Below are positions 42,374-50,953 of a stretch of 64,000 bases of DNA, one piece after another. Numbering within the stretch: position 1 is the stretch's first letter; every line of letters starts with the position of its first letter. The notes under the pieces are model-generated. The model saw nothing but the letters and a program-made list of their open reading frames with translations. It made no database searches and was not told where the DNA came from. The position numbers and the translations under genes are program-made. Source of the DNA: Microbacterium sp. STN6 (lineage in GTDB: Bacteria > Actinomycetota > Actinomycetes > Actinomycetales > Microbacteriaceae); NCBI RefSeq assembly GCF_026410545.1, contig NZ_JAPMIT010000002.1, positions 682,001 through 746,000 of the forward strand. The letters are read 5' to 3'.

Positions 42374-42977
42374 CACTCGCTTCTCGGGCCTCAGCTTTCC
42401 CGCACTGAACGACGCCCGCCGCGACGACATCGAAGCGCAGGCTCGTGTGCAGGGCCACGCAGCCGGCTATGCCGCCGGGCTCAAGGCCGCGCAGCGTCAA
42501 CTCGACGAGCGCCGCGCTGCGCTTGAGCACGAGTTCAACACGGCGCGAGCGGCAGAACAGGTTCGAGTCGCCGCGGCTGTTGCCGCTCTCACCGCCGCAC
42601 GGGCGGCTCTGGATTCGTGCCTCATCCCGGTGCTCGACGACGCGCAGGACTCGCTCGCGGCCGCCGCTGTCGACATCGCCGAGGCGATTCTCGGGCGCGA
42701 ATTGGCGGATGGCGCCGACTCCGCCCGCTCGGCGCTGCGTCGCGCGCTCGACCACGCCGAGGCCGACGATGTCATCGCCGTGCGGCTGAACCCGGCCGAC
42801 CTGGCGGATCTTCGCTCCCTCGGCGACGAGGCGACCGGAGCCCTCAGCATCCCGTTGCAGGCCGACCCTGCTCTTGCCCGCGGCGACGCCATCGCCGAGC
42901 TGCCGGCGGGGTATCTCGACGCCCGCATCACGAGTTCGCTGGCACGCGTTCGTGCCGCGCTCGGCGAGGGGGCGTAG
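42363..42977 (+). CDS. fliH: Flagellar export apparatus stator FliH
   Basis: 204 residues with a long N-terminal coiled coil (GHAAGYAAGLKAAQRQLDERRAALEHEFNTARAAEQ), including the G-rich AAGYAAGLK segment, and a C-terminal globular part (SLAAAAVDIAEAILGRELADG) like V/F-ATPase subunits b and delta. It holds FliI at the export gate. It lies between fliG and fliI. Confidence 0.9.
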   Translation: MSTDTRFSGLSFPALNDARRDDIEAQARVQGHAAGYAAGLKAAQRQLDERRAALEHEFNTARAAEQVRVAAAVAALTAARAALDSCLIPVLDDAQDSLAAAAVDIAEAILGRELADGADSARSALRRALDHAEADDVIAVRLNPADLADLRSLGDEATGALSIPLQADPALARGDAIAELPAGYLDARITSSLARVRAALGEGA

Positions 42978-44309
42978 ATGAGCAACGTGAGCGCCACGCG
43001 GCCCCGAGCCGACCGATTCGGCAATGCGCTGAGGGCCGCGCGCCCGCAGCGGGTCGGCGTCGTCTCCTCCGTCGTGGGTCTCGGCATCGAGATCGACGGC
43101 CTCGACTGCGCCATCGGCGACATGGTTCGCGTCGGCGAGCACCCCGGAATCGAGGCCGAGGTCGTCGCCGCGACGCGCGACGGCATCCGCTGCATGCCCC
43201 TCGGTACGCTCGGCGGACTACGGGCGGGGGCGCCTGCGCGCTCTACGGGAACCCCCGTGCTCGTGCCGACCGGTCACGGGCTGTTCGGTCGCGTGCTCGA
43301 CGGGCTCGGTCGCCCGATCGACGGCAAGGGGCCGCTCGAGACGTCCGCGATGGTGCCGCTCGATCATGCCGCGCCCTCTGCCATGCACCGCGCCCGCATC
43401 GACACCCCGCTGCAGTTGGGCGTGCGCGTGCTCGACACGCTGACGACCGTCGGCAAGGGGCAGCGCATGGGCCTCTTCGCGGGCTCGGGCGTCGGCAAGT
43501 CCTCCCTGCTCTCCATGGTGGCGCGCGGCACCGACGCCCAGGTGTCGGTCATCGCACTCGTGGGGGAGCGCGGCCGTGAGGTGCGCGAATTCCTCGAGGA
43601 CGACCTCGGCGAGGAGGGCCTTGCGCGCTCAATCGTGGTCGTCTCCACCTCGGACGAGCCCGCACTCATGCGGCTGCGCGCCGCCTTCGTCGCCACGCGC
43701 ATCGCCGAGTCGTTCCGTGACGAGGGCGCCGACGTGATGCTCATGATGGATTCGCTCACGCGCGTGGCCATGGCCCAGCGTGAGATCGGCCTCTCGGTCG
43801 GCGAGCCGCCCGCGACGCGGGGCTACCCGCCCTCGACCTTCTCGGTTCTCGCCAAACTGCTCGAACGGGCAGGCACGGATGCGCGTGGCTCTGTCACCGG
43901 CGTGTACACGGTTCTCGTGGACGGCGACGACCACAACGAGCCCGTGGCCGATGCCGCCCGGTCCATTCTCGACGGCCACGTCGTGCTCGACCGCAAGCTC
44001 GCCGTCGTCGGCCACTTTCCCTCGGTCGACGCGCTCGGCTCGGTATCGCGCGTCGCCTCGCGCGTGAACCCCCGGGAGCGAACCGCCCTCGCCAGCGCTC
44101 TTCGCCGCGTGCTTTCAGCCCGCCGATCGGCCCAGGACCTGCTTGATGTCGGCGCTTACCAGAGCGGCACGAACCCGCTCGTCGACGCCGCCATCGAGCA
44201 CGAGCAGGCGATCGACGCGTTCCTGCGCCAGGGCATGGATGAGCAGGTCGATGCGGAGACGTCGTGGGCGACGCTCGCCGCGCTCACGACCGCAATGGGG
44301 GTGGCCTGA
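42978..44309 (+). CDS. fliI: Flagellar export ATPase FliI
   Basis: 443 residues. Walker A GLFAGSGVGKSSLL (Lys174), Walker B VMLMMDSLTR, and the type III ATPase stretch GLSVGEPPATRGYPPS are all present. The hexamer energises unloading of export substrates. The start directly follows the fliH stop, and the stop overlaps the fliJ start. Confidence 0.97.
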   Translation: MSNVSATRPRADRFGNALRAARPQRVGVVSSVVGLGIEIDGLDCAIGDMVRVGEHPGIEAEVVAATRDGIRCMPLGTLGGLRAGAPARSTGTPVLVPTGHGLFGRVLDGLGRPIDGKGPLETSAMVPLDHAAPSAMHRARIDTPLQLGVRVLDTLTTVGKGQRMGLFAGSGVGKSSLLSMVARGTDAQVSVIALVGERGREVREFLEDDLGEEGLARSIVVVSTSDEPALMRLRAAFVATRIAESFRDEGADVMLMMDSLTRVAMAQREIGLSVGEPPATRGYPPSTFSVLAKLLERAGTDARGSVTGVYTVLVDGDDHNEPVADAARSILDGHVVLDRKLAVVGHFPSVDALGSVSRVASRVNPRERTALASALRRVLSARRSAQDLLDVGAYQSGTNPLVDAAIEHEQAIDAFLRQGMDEQVDAETSWATLAALTTAMGVA

Positions 44310-44737
44310 TGGCGCCGCGCTTCTCCCTCGCCGGTCTGCTGCGCCTGCGCCACCTGCAGCAGGACCAGGCCGCCGCATCGCTCGGCGCCGCACACGCACT
44401 GCTGCGCGAGAACTCGGAGCGCCACACGCGTGTGCGTGCCGCGCTGCGCGACACCGCCAGCGACCCGACGAGTGTCGCGGCGCTCTCGGCGATCGCCGCG
44501 GCGCGTGCCTCGACGCTCGGCATGGTGCAGGAGCTCGGTGCGCTCGGCCGGGTGCACGAGAGTGCCGTCGCCGACGCGCAGGAGACCTACGAGGAGGCGC
44601 GCTCGCGCTCGATCGGCCTCGAGAAGCTCGAGGCGAAGCACGACGCGCTCGTGGTGCACGAAGAGCTGCGCGAGGAGCAGGCCGTGATCGACGAGATCGC
44701 CTCGACATCGTGGCACAGGAAGGAGGGCGAATCATGA
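44309..44737 (+). CDS. fliJ: FliJ-like export protein
   Basis: 142 residues forming two long helices (FSLAGLLRLRHLQQDQAAASLGAAHALLREN, and VADAQETYEEARSRSIGLEKLEAKHDALVVHEELREEQAVIDEIAS), the antiparallel coiled coil of FliJ that enters the FliI ring. Identity rests on this shape, on length and on position after fliI. ATG at 44309 overlaps the fliI stop. Confidence 0.8.
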   Translation: MAPRFSLAGLLRLRHLQQDQAAASLGAAHALLRENSERHTRVRAALRDTASDPTSVAALSAIAAARASTLGMVQELGALGRVHESAVADAQETYEEARSRSIGLEKLEAKHDALVVHEELREEQAVIDEIASTSWHRKEGES

Positions 44738-45438
44738 GCGTCACCGACGCGGTCGGTTCGATCCAGCAGATCCAGTCCCGGCTCTCCGAGCTCTTCGGCC
44801 CTAAGACGAGTGCGACCGACAGTACCTCGGACACCACCTTCGCCTCCGCCCTCGCACAGGCGAACGGCCTCGCCGGCGCGAGCGCCGTCTCGTCGTCCAC
44901 CGGCGTCGCCAACCCGCTGGGCGCCACCGGCGCCGACGTGGTGGCCGATGCCCGCAAATACCTGGGCGTGCCCTACGTGTTCGGCGGGGAGGACGCGAGC
45001 GGCATGGACTGCTCCGGGCTCGTGCAGCGCGTCTACGCCGACCTCGGCATCACGCTGCCGCGTGTCGTGCCGGACCAGGCCAAGATGGGCGTCGAAGTGC
45101 CCTCCCTCGCGCAGGCGCAGCCGGGCGACCTCATCGTGCTCAAGGGCGAGGATCACATCGTCATCTACGCGGGCGACGGCAAAGTCATCCATGCGCCGAG
45201 CGCCGGCCGCAACGTGCAGGTGGCCAACGCCTGGATGAACGACAGCCAGATCGCCACGATCCGGCGCATCGTGCCGTCGGCGTCCGACGCGGCAGCGTCC
45301 ACCGGTCTTGCGGGCCTGTCGTCGCTCGCCGGTTCGAACAGCACCACCCTCGCGAGCCTGTCGTCGCTGGCCGGTTCGAATAGCACCACCCTCTCCGCGG
45401 CGCTGCGCGCCGCACTGACGAGCGGAGCCACGTCATGA
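44734..45438 (+). CDS. NlpC/P60 peptidoglycan hydrolase of the flagellar cluster
   Basis: 234 residues. After a 60-residue variable N-terminus comes a C40 peptidase domain: ARKYLGVPYVFGGEDASGMDCSGLVQRV with catalytic Cys93, EDHIVIYAGDGKVIHAPSAGR with His141 and His153. Its place after fliJ suggests it opens the peptidoglycan for the rod, the job done by FlgJ elsewhere; no FlgJ is seen. No signal peptide is present, consistent with export by the flagellar apparatus. The C-terminus repeats LSSLAGSNSTTL twice, matched by a DNA duplication at about 45318-45393. Confidence 0.9.
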   Translation: MSVTDAVGSIQQIQSRLSELFGPKTSATDSTSDTTFASALAQANGLAGASAVSSSTGVANPLGATGADVVADARKYLGVPYVFGGEDASGMDCSGLVQRVYADLGITLPRVVPDQAKMGVEVPSLAQAQPGDLIVLKGEDHIVIYAGDGKVIHAPSAGRNVQVANAWMNDSQIATIRRIVPSASDAAASTGLAGLSSLAGSNSTTLASLSSLAGSNSTTLSAALRAALTSGATS

Positions 45439-47126
45439 CCATGCAGATCTCCACGCCGCCGCCGGCACCGGCTGCCACGCCGGGGCGAGCGGCACACCGT
45501 TCATCTGACGCCGGCGGGTTCGATTCCGCCATGCGCGGCGCGGTCGACCGCCTCGCGCCGCGCGGTCCATCGTCAGACCGCTCGGCGGACGGGCCTGCTG
45601 ACCGACCCGCGGATGCGGGCGAGCGGCGCCGCTCCGACGGTGCGCCAGCGACCGCCAAAGGCCACGCGAGCGCGGCCACGCGCGGCGACCACAGGCACAC
45701 GCACGACGACTCCACTGCGAACGCCGCGACGACCGCCGCGACCCAGCAGGGCGCCACGACCGACGCGAGCGGCCCGTCGACAGACGCCGCCCAGGCATCG
45801 ACGAGCGCCGCCACGACGCCCCAGGCGCAGAGCGGCACAGCGGATGCCGCCGCCGCATCGTCCTCGCAGGCGACGACCGGCGCCGCGGCCGCTGTCTCGG
45901 CGGCCACCGCCGCCGCCGCCGCCATCTCTGTCTCGGCGACCGGATCGCCTGTCGCGACGGCGACTGCTGCCGCTACCGCAGCGGCGACCGTGCCCGTGAC
46001 CGGAGCGTCCGCCACGATCACGTCGACGGTCGCCGGCCACGCCGCCGCCGCTTCCGCATCATCGCCGACGACCGGCCAGTCGCCCGCGGCCACCGCCGCC
46101 CAATCCGCCACCGCCCCGGCGAGCGGCAGCACACCGTCATCGGCACTTCAGGGCGCACAGGCCGGGGCGACCGCACCCGCGACCGCCGCAGCCGTCGCCG
46201 CCGCGCCCCGTCCCGCTCCCTCGACCGGCGCCGCCGCCTCGAGCGCACGCGCCGCCGCAGCAACGCCCGGTACCGCAGCAACGCCCGGCACCGCACAGGC
46301 CGCCGGAGCGGGGGCAACCACCGTGCCGACAGCGGCCACGAACGCCGTCGCCACGACCACGGCCGGCGCTGCCGGTGCCGCGACGGCAGCGACCGGAGCG
46401 ACGACGGCGACCCCGAAGGCGGGGGAGGCGGCGGGCGGGCTGCACGCGGCAGCGTCCGCGGGCAACGGCAGCGTCGTCACGACAACCACGAACGGTGGCG
46501 GCGCGAACGCGAACGGTGCGGGCGTGACGGGCGACGCAGCGGCGTCGGCCGCATCCGCTTCTGGCTCACCTGCGGCGCCGATTGCCAAGGCCCTCCCAGT
46601 CGATGGCTCGGCCATGCCCCAGGCCGCAGTGCAGGTGACCCAGGCGCCCGCAGCACAGGCTACCGCGCCGACCGCGGCCGCGCAGCCGGCTCCCCAGGCT
46701 CCCGCGCTGCCGCTCGCGGCCCAGCTCGCGACGCCCATCTTCACCCTCGCCGGTGCCAAGCCGGGCGAGCACACGCTCACGCTCAACGTCACGCCAGAGA
46801 ACCTCGGACCGGTCACGGTACGCGCGCACGTCACCGCGGCGGGCATGCACGTGGAGCTCTTCGCCCCGACCGACGCCGGCCGCGACGCCCTGCGCACGAT
46901 CCTCGGCGACCTGCGCCGAGACCTCTCCGCCACCGGCGCAAACGCTCAGCTCGACCTGTCATCGCAGAACCAGCCCGCGGATGCGCAGGCCGACGGCCGC
47001 CAGTCGCTCGCACCCCGAACGGAGCGCGCCTCGGGCTCACGCACCGACCTTGCGGTGGGCGACGAGAGTGAGCGAACCCCCAGACCGCGCCACCTGGCGA
47101 CATCGACCCTCGACCTGCTCGTCTGA
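45435..47126 (+). CDS. fliK: Flagellar hook-length control protein FliK
   Basis: 563 residues. The first ~400 are a low-complexity Ala/Thr/Gly/Pro stretch with no recognisable domain, as expected of the molecular ruler. The C-terminal Flg_hook domain is clear (GEHTLTLNVTPENLGPVTVRAHVTAAGMHVELFAPTDAGRDAL, then LRRDLSATG). It sets hook length and switches export from hook to filament substrates through FlhB. It overlaps the hydrolase gene by four bases. Confidence 0.9.
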   Translation: MTMQISTPPPAPAATPGRAAHRSSDAGGFDSAMRGAVDRLAPRGPSSDRSADGPADRPADAGERRRSDGAPATAKGHASAATRGDHRHTHDDSTANAATTAATQQGATTDASGPSTDAAQASTSAATTPQAQSGTADAAAASSSQATTGAAAAVSAATAAAAAISVSATGSPVATATAAATAAATVPVTGASATITSTVAGHAAAASASSPTTGQSPAATAAQSATAPASGSTPSSALQGAQAGATAPATAAAVAAAPRPAPSTGAAASSARAAAATPGTAATPGTAQAAGAGATTVPTAATNAVATTTAGAAGAATAATGATTATPKAGEAAGGLHAAASAGNGSVVTTTTNGGGANANGAGVTGDAAASAASASGSPAAPIAKALPVDGSAMPQAAVQVTQAPAAQATAPTAAAQPAPQAPALPLAAQLATPIFTLAGAKPGEHTLTLNVTPENLGPVTVRAHVTAAGMHVELFAPTDAGRDALRTILGDLRRDLSATGANAQLDLSSQNQPADAQADGRQSLAPRTERASGSRTDLAVGDESERTPRPRHLATSTLDLLV

Positions 47127-47141
47127 GAGAAGGAGAACACC

Positions 47142-47606
47142 ATGCCGATCGACACCGTGGCGAGCGCGTCCGGAGCGCTGTACGCGACTCCGCCGACGCG
47201 CGCGCCCAAGCAGACGCTCGACGCCGACGCGTTCATGAACCTGCTCGTGGCCCAGCTGAAGAACCAGGACCCGAGCTCGCCCATGGACACGGGCCAGATG
47301 ATCTCGCAGACCACGCAGCTGGCGATGATGGAGCAGATCACCAAGCAGACGACCACGAGCAACGAGAACTTCTCACTGCAGATGCGCATTGCCGCCGCGG
47401 GCCTCGTGGGCCAGCAGGTGAGCTACACGAACTCCGATGGAGACGCGATCAGCGGCATCGCCTCGTCCGTCTCCTTCGCCGGGCCGGTGCCGCAGGTGAC
47501 CGTGGACGGGGTCGAGGTCGCCCTCGACGCCATCAGCGGCATCCGTACCCCGGCGAGCACCACACCGACCGCCACCTCAACCTCTTCAACGTCAACCACC
47601 AACTGA
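47142..47606 (+). CDS. flgD: Flagellar hook cap protein FlgD
   Basis: 154 residues. The N-terminal FlgD pattern LDADAFMNLLVAQLKNQDPSSPMDTGQMISQTTQLAMMEQI is complete; only a short C-terminal domain (LVGQQVSYTNSDG, PQVTVDGVEVALDAI) and a Thr/Ser tail follow. It scaffolds hook assembly. AGAAGGAG precedes the ATG. Confidence 0.95.
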   Translation: MPIDTVASASGALYATPPTRAPKQTLDADAFMNLLVAQLKNQDPSSPMDTGQMISQTTQLAMMEQITKQTTTSNENFSLQMRIAAAGLVGQQVSYTNSDGDAISGIASSVSFAGPVPQVTVDGVEVALDAISGIRTPASTTPTATSTSSTSTTN

Positions 47607-47618
47607 AAGGCGAGCATC

Positions 47619-48794
47619 ATGCTTCGTTCTCTGTACTCCGGCATCTCGGGCCTCCGGTCGCACCAGACCATGCTCGACGTGACCGGCAACAACATCGCCA
47701 ACGTCAACACCATCGGATTCAAGTCGTCGTCGACCCAGTTCCAGGACACGCTCTCGCAGATGCAGAAGGGTGCGAGCGGGCCTCAGGCCGAGGTCGGCGG
47801 CACCAACCCCGCGCAGGTCGGGCTCGGCGTGCAGGTGGCGGGCATCGCCACCAACTTCACTCAGGGGTCGGCGCAGGCCACCGGCAAGCCGACCGACATG
47901 ATGATCTCGGGCGACGGATTCTTCACGGTCAAGGTCGGCAACGAGACGCTGTACACGCGTGCGGGATCGTTCAGCCCCGACCCGCAGGGGCGTCTGGTGA
48001 CCCCGGATGGCGCGATTCTGCAGGGCTGGCCAGCCGTGAACGGCGTGGTGAATTCCGGCGGGGCCATCGGCGACCTGTCGCTGCCGCTGAAGGCGGTCTC
48101 GCCCTCCGCGCAGACCACCACAGCCACCGTGACCGGCAACCTGCCCGACGACGCCGCGGACGGCACGGCGCTCACGCGCGACATCAAGATCTATGACGCC
48201 TCGGGCAACGCCTCCAACCTCACTCTGACCTTCACGAAGGATGCGGCGCCGGCGCAGAGCTGGACCGTGACCGACGAGGCCGGCGCAACGGTGGCGAGCC
48301 TTCCGTTCGCCAGCGGCGCGCTCACGACGCCTCCTGGACCGATCAACATCGGCGGCGTGGATGTGAACATGGATTCCCTCACCGGATACGCGGGCATCAC
48401 GAGCGTCAGCATTGCCGACCAGGACGGCCGCGCCGCCGGCACGCTCGACACCTTCACCCTGTCGAAGGACGGCACGCTCATCGGTACGTTCAGCAACGGC
48501 GACACCGAGCCCATCGGCCGCATCGCGCTGGCGAACTTCATCAACCCGGGCGGCCTCGAGAAGGCGGGCTCGTCCGAGTACCGCGCCACGGTCAACTCGG
48601 GAACGGCCGCCCTCGGCAGCGCCGGCTCCGACGGCCTCGGCCAGCTCACCGCGGGCAGCCTCGAGATGTCGAACGTGGACCTCTCGCAGGAGTTCACCAA
48701 CCTGATTGTCGCCCAGCGTGGTTTCCAGGCAAACGCGCGCATCATCACCACCAGCGACGAGGTGCTGCAGGAGCTTACTAGCCTGAAGCGCTGA
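47619..48794 (+). CDS. flgE: Flagellar hook protein FlgE
   Basis: 391 residues with the axial N-terminus (LRSLYSGISGLRSHQTMLDVTGNNIANVNTIGFKSS), a FlgE D1-D2 core (GDGFFTVKVGNETLYTRAGSFSPDPQGRLVTPDGAILQGW) and the C-terminal EMSNVDLSQEFTNLIVAQRGFQANARIITTSDEVLQELTSLKR. No separate FlgF or FlgG is present in the window. AAAGG precedes the ATG, twelve bases after flgD. Confidence 0.95.
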   Translation: MLRSLYSGISGLRSHQTMLDVTGNNIANVNTIGFKSSSTQFQDTLSQMQKGASGPQAEVGGTNPAQVGLGVQVAGIATNFTQGSAQATGKPTDMMISGDGFFTVKVGNETLYTRAGSFSPDPQGRLVTPDGAILQGWPAVNGVVNSGGAIGDLSLPLKAVSPSAQTTTATVTGNLPDDAADGTALTRDIKIYDASGNASNLTLTFTKDAAPAQSWTVTDEAGATVASLPFASGALTTPPGPINIGGVDVNMDSLTGYAGITSVSIADQDGRAAGTLDTFTLSKDGTLIGTFSNGDTEPIGRIALANFINPGGLEKAGSSEYRATVNSGTAALGSAGSDGLGQLTAGSLEMSNVDLSQEFTNLIVAQRGFQANARIITTSDEVLQELTSLKR

Positions 48795-48813
48795 TAACGC
48801 ACAATCGCTCGGC

Positions 48814-48861
48814 CTGTCGGCCGTTCCCGATGCCTAACGCGCATCCGGGAGCGGCCGACAG
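48814..48861 (+). promoter_or_regulatory. Sigma-28-type promoter of flbD-motAB inside an inverted repeat
   Basis: CCTAAC (48833-48838), 15 bases, GCCGACAG (48854-48861). The element is enclosed in a near-perfect 20-bp inverted repeat, with left arm 48814-48833 and right arm 48841-48861. The right arm contains the -10 and the loop contains most of the -35. As RNA from upstream the repeat would form a terminator-like hairpin after flgE. Confidence 0.8.
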
Positions 48862-48915
48862 TGGTGTGTGAGGAGCCTATGGATGGGATCCGCAAGCAAT
48901 CATCAGGGATGAGTC

Positions 48916-49230
48916 ATGATCGTAGTCACGCGGCTTAACGACAGCCAGTTCGCGGTCAACCCTGACCTGATCGAGCGCATACACGCCCATCCCGACACCA
49001 CTCTCGTGCTTGTCGACGGCTCCACCTTCATCGTGACAGAGTCGATGAGCGACGTCATCGAGATGATCGCTCAGTATCGCGCGCATGTGATCTCGCTCGC
49101 CAACGCTCAGCCGTCGGCGCCGGTGCACCCGGGCGCCCAGCGGCTCAGTCTTGTCACGAGCGAGGACGACACCAGCGATCAGGCGCCTCGGAACACGGTT
49201 CCCACCGCGCCGCGGGTAGGGAAGAACTGA
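48916..49230 (+). CDS. flbD: FlbD-type flagellar protein
   Basis: 104 residues. The family core MIVVTRLNDSQFAVNPDLIERIHAHPDTTLVLVDGSTFIVTESMSDVIEMI matches the small FlbD proteins found before motA in Gram-positive flagellar clusters (SwrD in Bacillus, where it raises motor torque). The C-terminal 40 residues are an extra disordered tail. It overlaps the motA start by one base. Confidence 0.9.
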   Translation: MIVVTRLNDSQFAVNPDLIERIHAHPDTTLVLVDGSTFIVTESMSDVIEMIAQYRAHVISLANAQPSAPVHPGAQRLSLVTSEDDTSDQAPRNTVPTAPRVGKN

Positions 49231-49994
49231 TGGATCCGGCTACCATCATCGGCATCCTCATGGCGTTCGGCGCCCTGGGTGCCATGATCGTCATGGACGG
49301 CGCAAGCGTGACCGCCCTGCTCATTCCCGCCCCCATGGTGTTCGTGCTCGGCGCCACGATCGCCGTCGGCATCGCGAGCGGCACCCTGAAGGATGCGGTG
49401 CTCGCCGTCAAGGCAGTGCCGCGTGCCTTCAAGGGCAAGGTGAGCCCTCCGCAGGAGATCATCGACCAGGTCGTCTCCCTCGCCGAGAAGGCCAGGCGCG
49501 AAGGGCTGCTGGCGCTCGAGCAGGAGGCGGATCAGGTCGACGACCCGTTCCTGAAGGAGGCGCTGCAGAATATAGCCGACGGCACGGACGCCGACGAGCT
49601 GCGCATGCTGCTTGAGGACAAGATCGCCACCCAGGCACGCACCAACAAGGTGGCCGCCAAGTTCTTCGCCGCGATGGGCGGCTACGCCCCGACCGTCGGC
49701 ATCATCGGCACGGTCGTCTCGCTGACGCACGTTCTCGAGAACCTCGACAGCCCGGCCACCCTCGGCCCTGCCATTGCGAGTGCGTTCGTCGCCACGCTGT
49801 GGGGGTTGCTGTCGGCCAACTTCCTGTGGCTGCCGATCGGCACGCGGCTCGCGCGGCTCAGTGAGCTGGAAGTGGAGCGCATGACGCTCCTGATGGAAGG
49901 CATCCTCGCCGTTCAGGCAGGGAGCCAACCCCGCCTGGTGGGGGAGCGGCTGCGGGCGATGGTGCCGTCGTACGCCCTGCCGCAGGCCGCATGA
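49230..49994 (+). CDS. motA: Flagellar stator protein MotA
   Basis: 254 residues with four membrane helices. The large cytoplasmic loop holds the charged FliG-contact residues (EKARREGLLALEQEADQVDDPFLKEAL), and helices 3-4 carry the conserved Pro (MGGYAPTVGIIGTVVSLTHVLENLDSPATLGPAI). It forms the proton channel with MotB. It overlaps motB by four bases. Confidence 0.95.
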   Translation: MDPATIIGILMAFGALGAMIVMDGASVTALLIPAPMVFVLGATIAVGIASGTLKDAVLAVKAVPRAFKGKVSPPQEIIDQVVSLAEKARREGLLALEQEADQVDDPFLKEALQNIADGTDADELRMLLEDKIATQARTNKVAAKFFAAMGGYAPTVGIIGTVVSLTHVLENLDSPATLGPAIASAFVATLWGLLSANFLWLPIGTRLARLSELEVERMTLLMEGILAVQAGSQPRLVGERLRAMVPSYALPQAA

Positions 49995-50854
49995 GCACCC
50001 GGCCCCGTCGCCGCAATCTCGGCGAGGGCGAACCGGAGCACGACACCAGCGAACGGTGGATGGCGTCGTACATGGACATGGTCACCGTCATCATGTGCAT
50101 GTTCATCGTGCTGTACTCGATGTCGGTGGTCGACAAGGACAAGTTCCAGGAACTCAAGAACTCGCTCGCCACGGGCTTCGGCACGACGAAGACCGAGAAG
50201 ATCGACTCGGCCCAGGGTGTCGTTCTGCCCAAGGACCTTCTGAACAAGGACGCCCAGGGCTTCACGAAGGTCGAGCAGAAGGCGATGACGGATCGCGAGC
50301 TCGCCGAGCAGGAGCTCGACTCCCTCGCCGCGCTCGAGCAGAAGATCCACGATGCGTTGGCCGCCCAGCAGCTGGCGAGCTCTGTCGACCTCAAGCTGGA
50401 CGAGCGCGGCCTCACGATCCGGCTCATCGGGTCTGAGACGTTCTTCGCGACCAACAAGATCGATCTGAGCAACAAGGCCGTGCGTGTGCTCGACGCGGTC
50501 GCGCCGCCGCTCCGCGAGACACCGTACTCGATCTCGGTCGAGGGCCACGCGGATGCGCGCAGCGCCGCCTACCCGTACCCCACAAACTGGGAGCTCTCGT
50601 CGGGACGCGCCACCCAGGTGCTGCGGCACCTGGTGGAGCAGGACGCAATCGTGCCGACCCGCATCTCCGCGGTGGGCTTCGGAGACACACGCCCGCTCTC
50701 CACCGGTACCACTCCGGCGGACCTCGCCAAGAACCGCCGCGTCGACATCGTGGTGCTCTCGACGCAGCCGGAGGAGGTGCGGGCCCTCATCCCGGGCATC
50801 CTCCAGGAGCGCCAGGCAGCGGCAACCGCGGGGGTGGCCTCGAGCGGACCATGA
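49991..50854 (+). CDS. motB: Flagellar stator protein MotB
   Basis: 287 residues. The single helix contains the proton-carrying Asp (WMASYMDMVTVIMCMFIVLYSMSV, Asp29), and a plug/linker follows. The C-terminal OmpA-like peptidoglycan-binding domain has ISVEGHADARSAAYPYPTNWELSSGRATQVLRHL and SAVGFGDTRPLS. It anchors the stator to the wall. Its frame is complete. Confidence 0.95.
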   Translation: MSTRPRRRNLGEGEPEHDTSERWMASYMDMVTVIMCMFIVLYSMSVVDKDKFQELKNSLATGFGTTKTEKIDSAQGVVLPKDLLNKDAQGFTKVEQKAMTDRELAEQELDSLAALEQKIHDALAAQQLASSVDLKLDERGLTIRLIGSETFFATNKIDLSNKAVRVLDAVAPPLRETPYSISVEGHADARSAAYPYPTNWELSSGRATQVLRHLVEQDAIVPTRISAVGFGDTRPLSTGTTPADLAKNRRVDIVVLSTQPEEVRALIPGILQERQAAATAGVASSGP

Positions 50855-50895
50855 CGATGTAGCGGTGAAAGGTGATGGCGCCCGGCCCAGGCGTG

Positions 50896-50924
50896 CCTAA
50901 CGCACGGCCGACGGCGGCCGATAG
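50896..50924 (+). promoter_or_regulatory. Sigma-28-type promoter of the fliM-flhA unit
   Basis: CCTAAC (50896-50901), 15 bases, GCCGATAG (50917-50924). CGTGC and GCACG flank the -35 core as a small inverted repeat. The predicted start point is near 50931, which helps choose the fliM start codon. Confidence 0.88.
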
Positions 50925-50953
50925 TGTGCTTCGTGACGGTCCAGGAACACACG

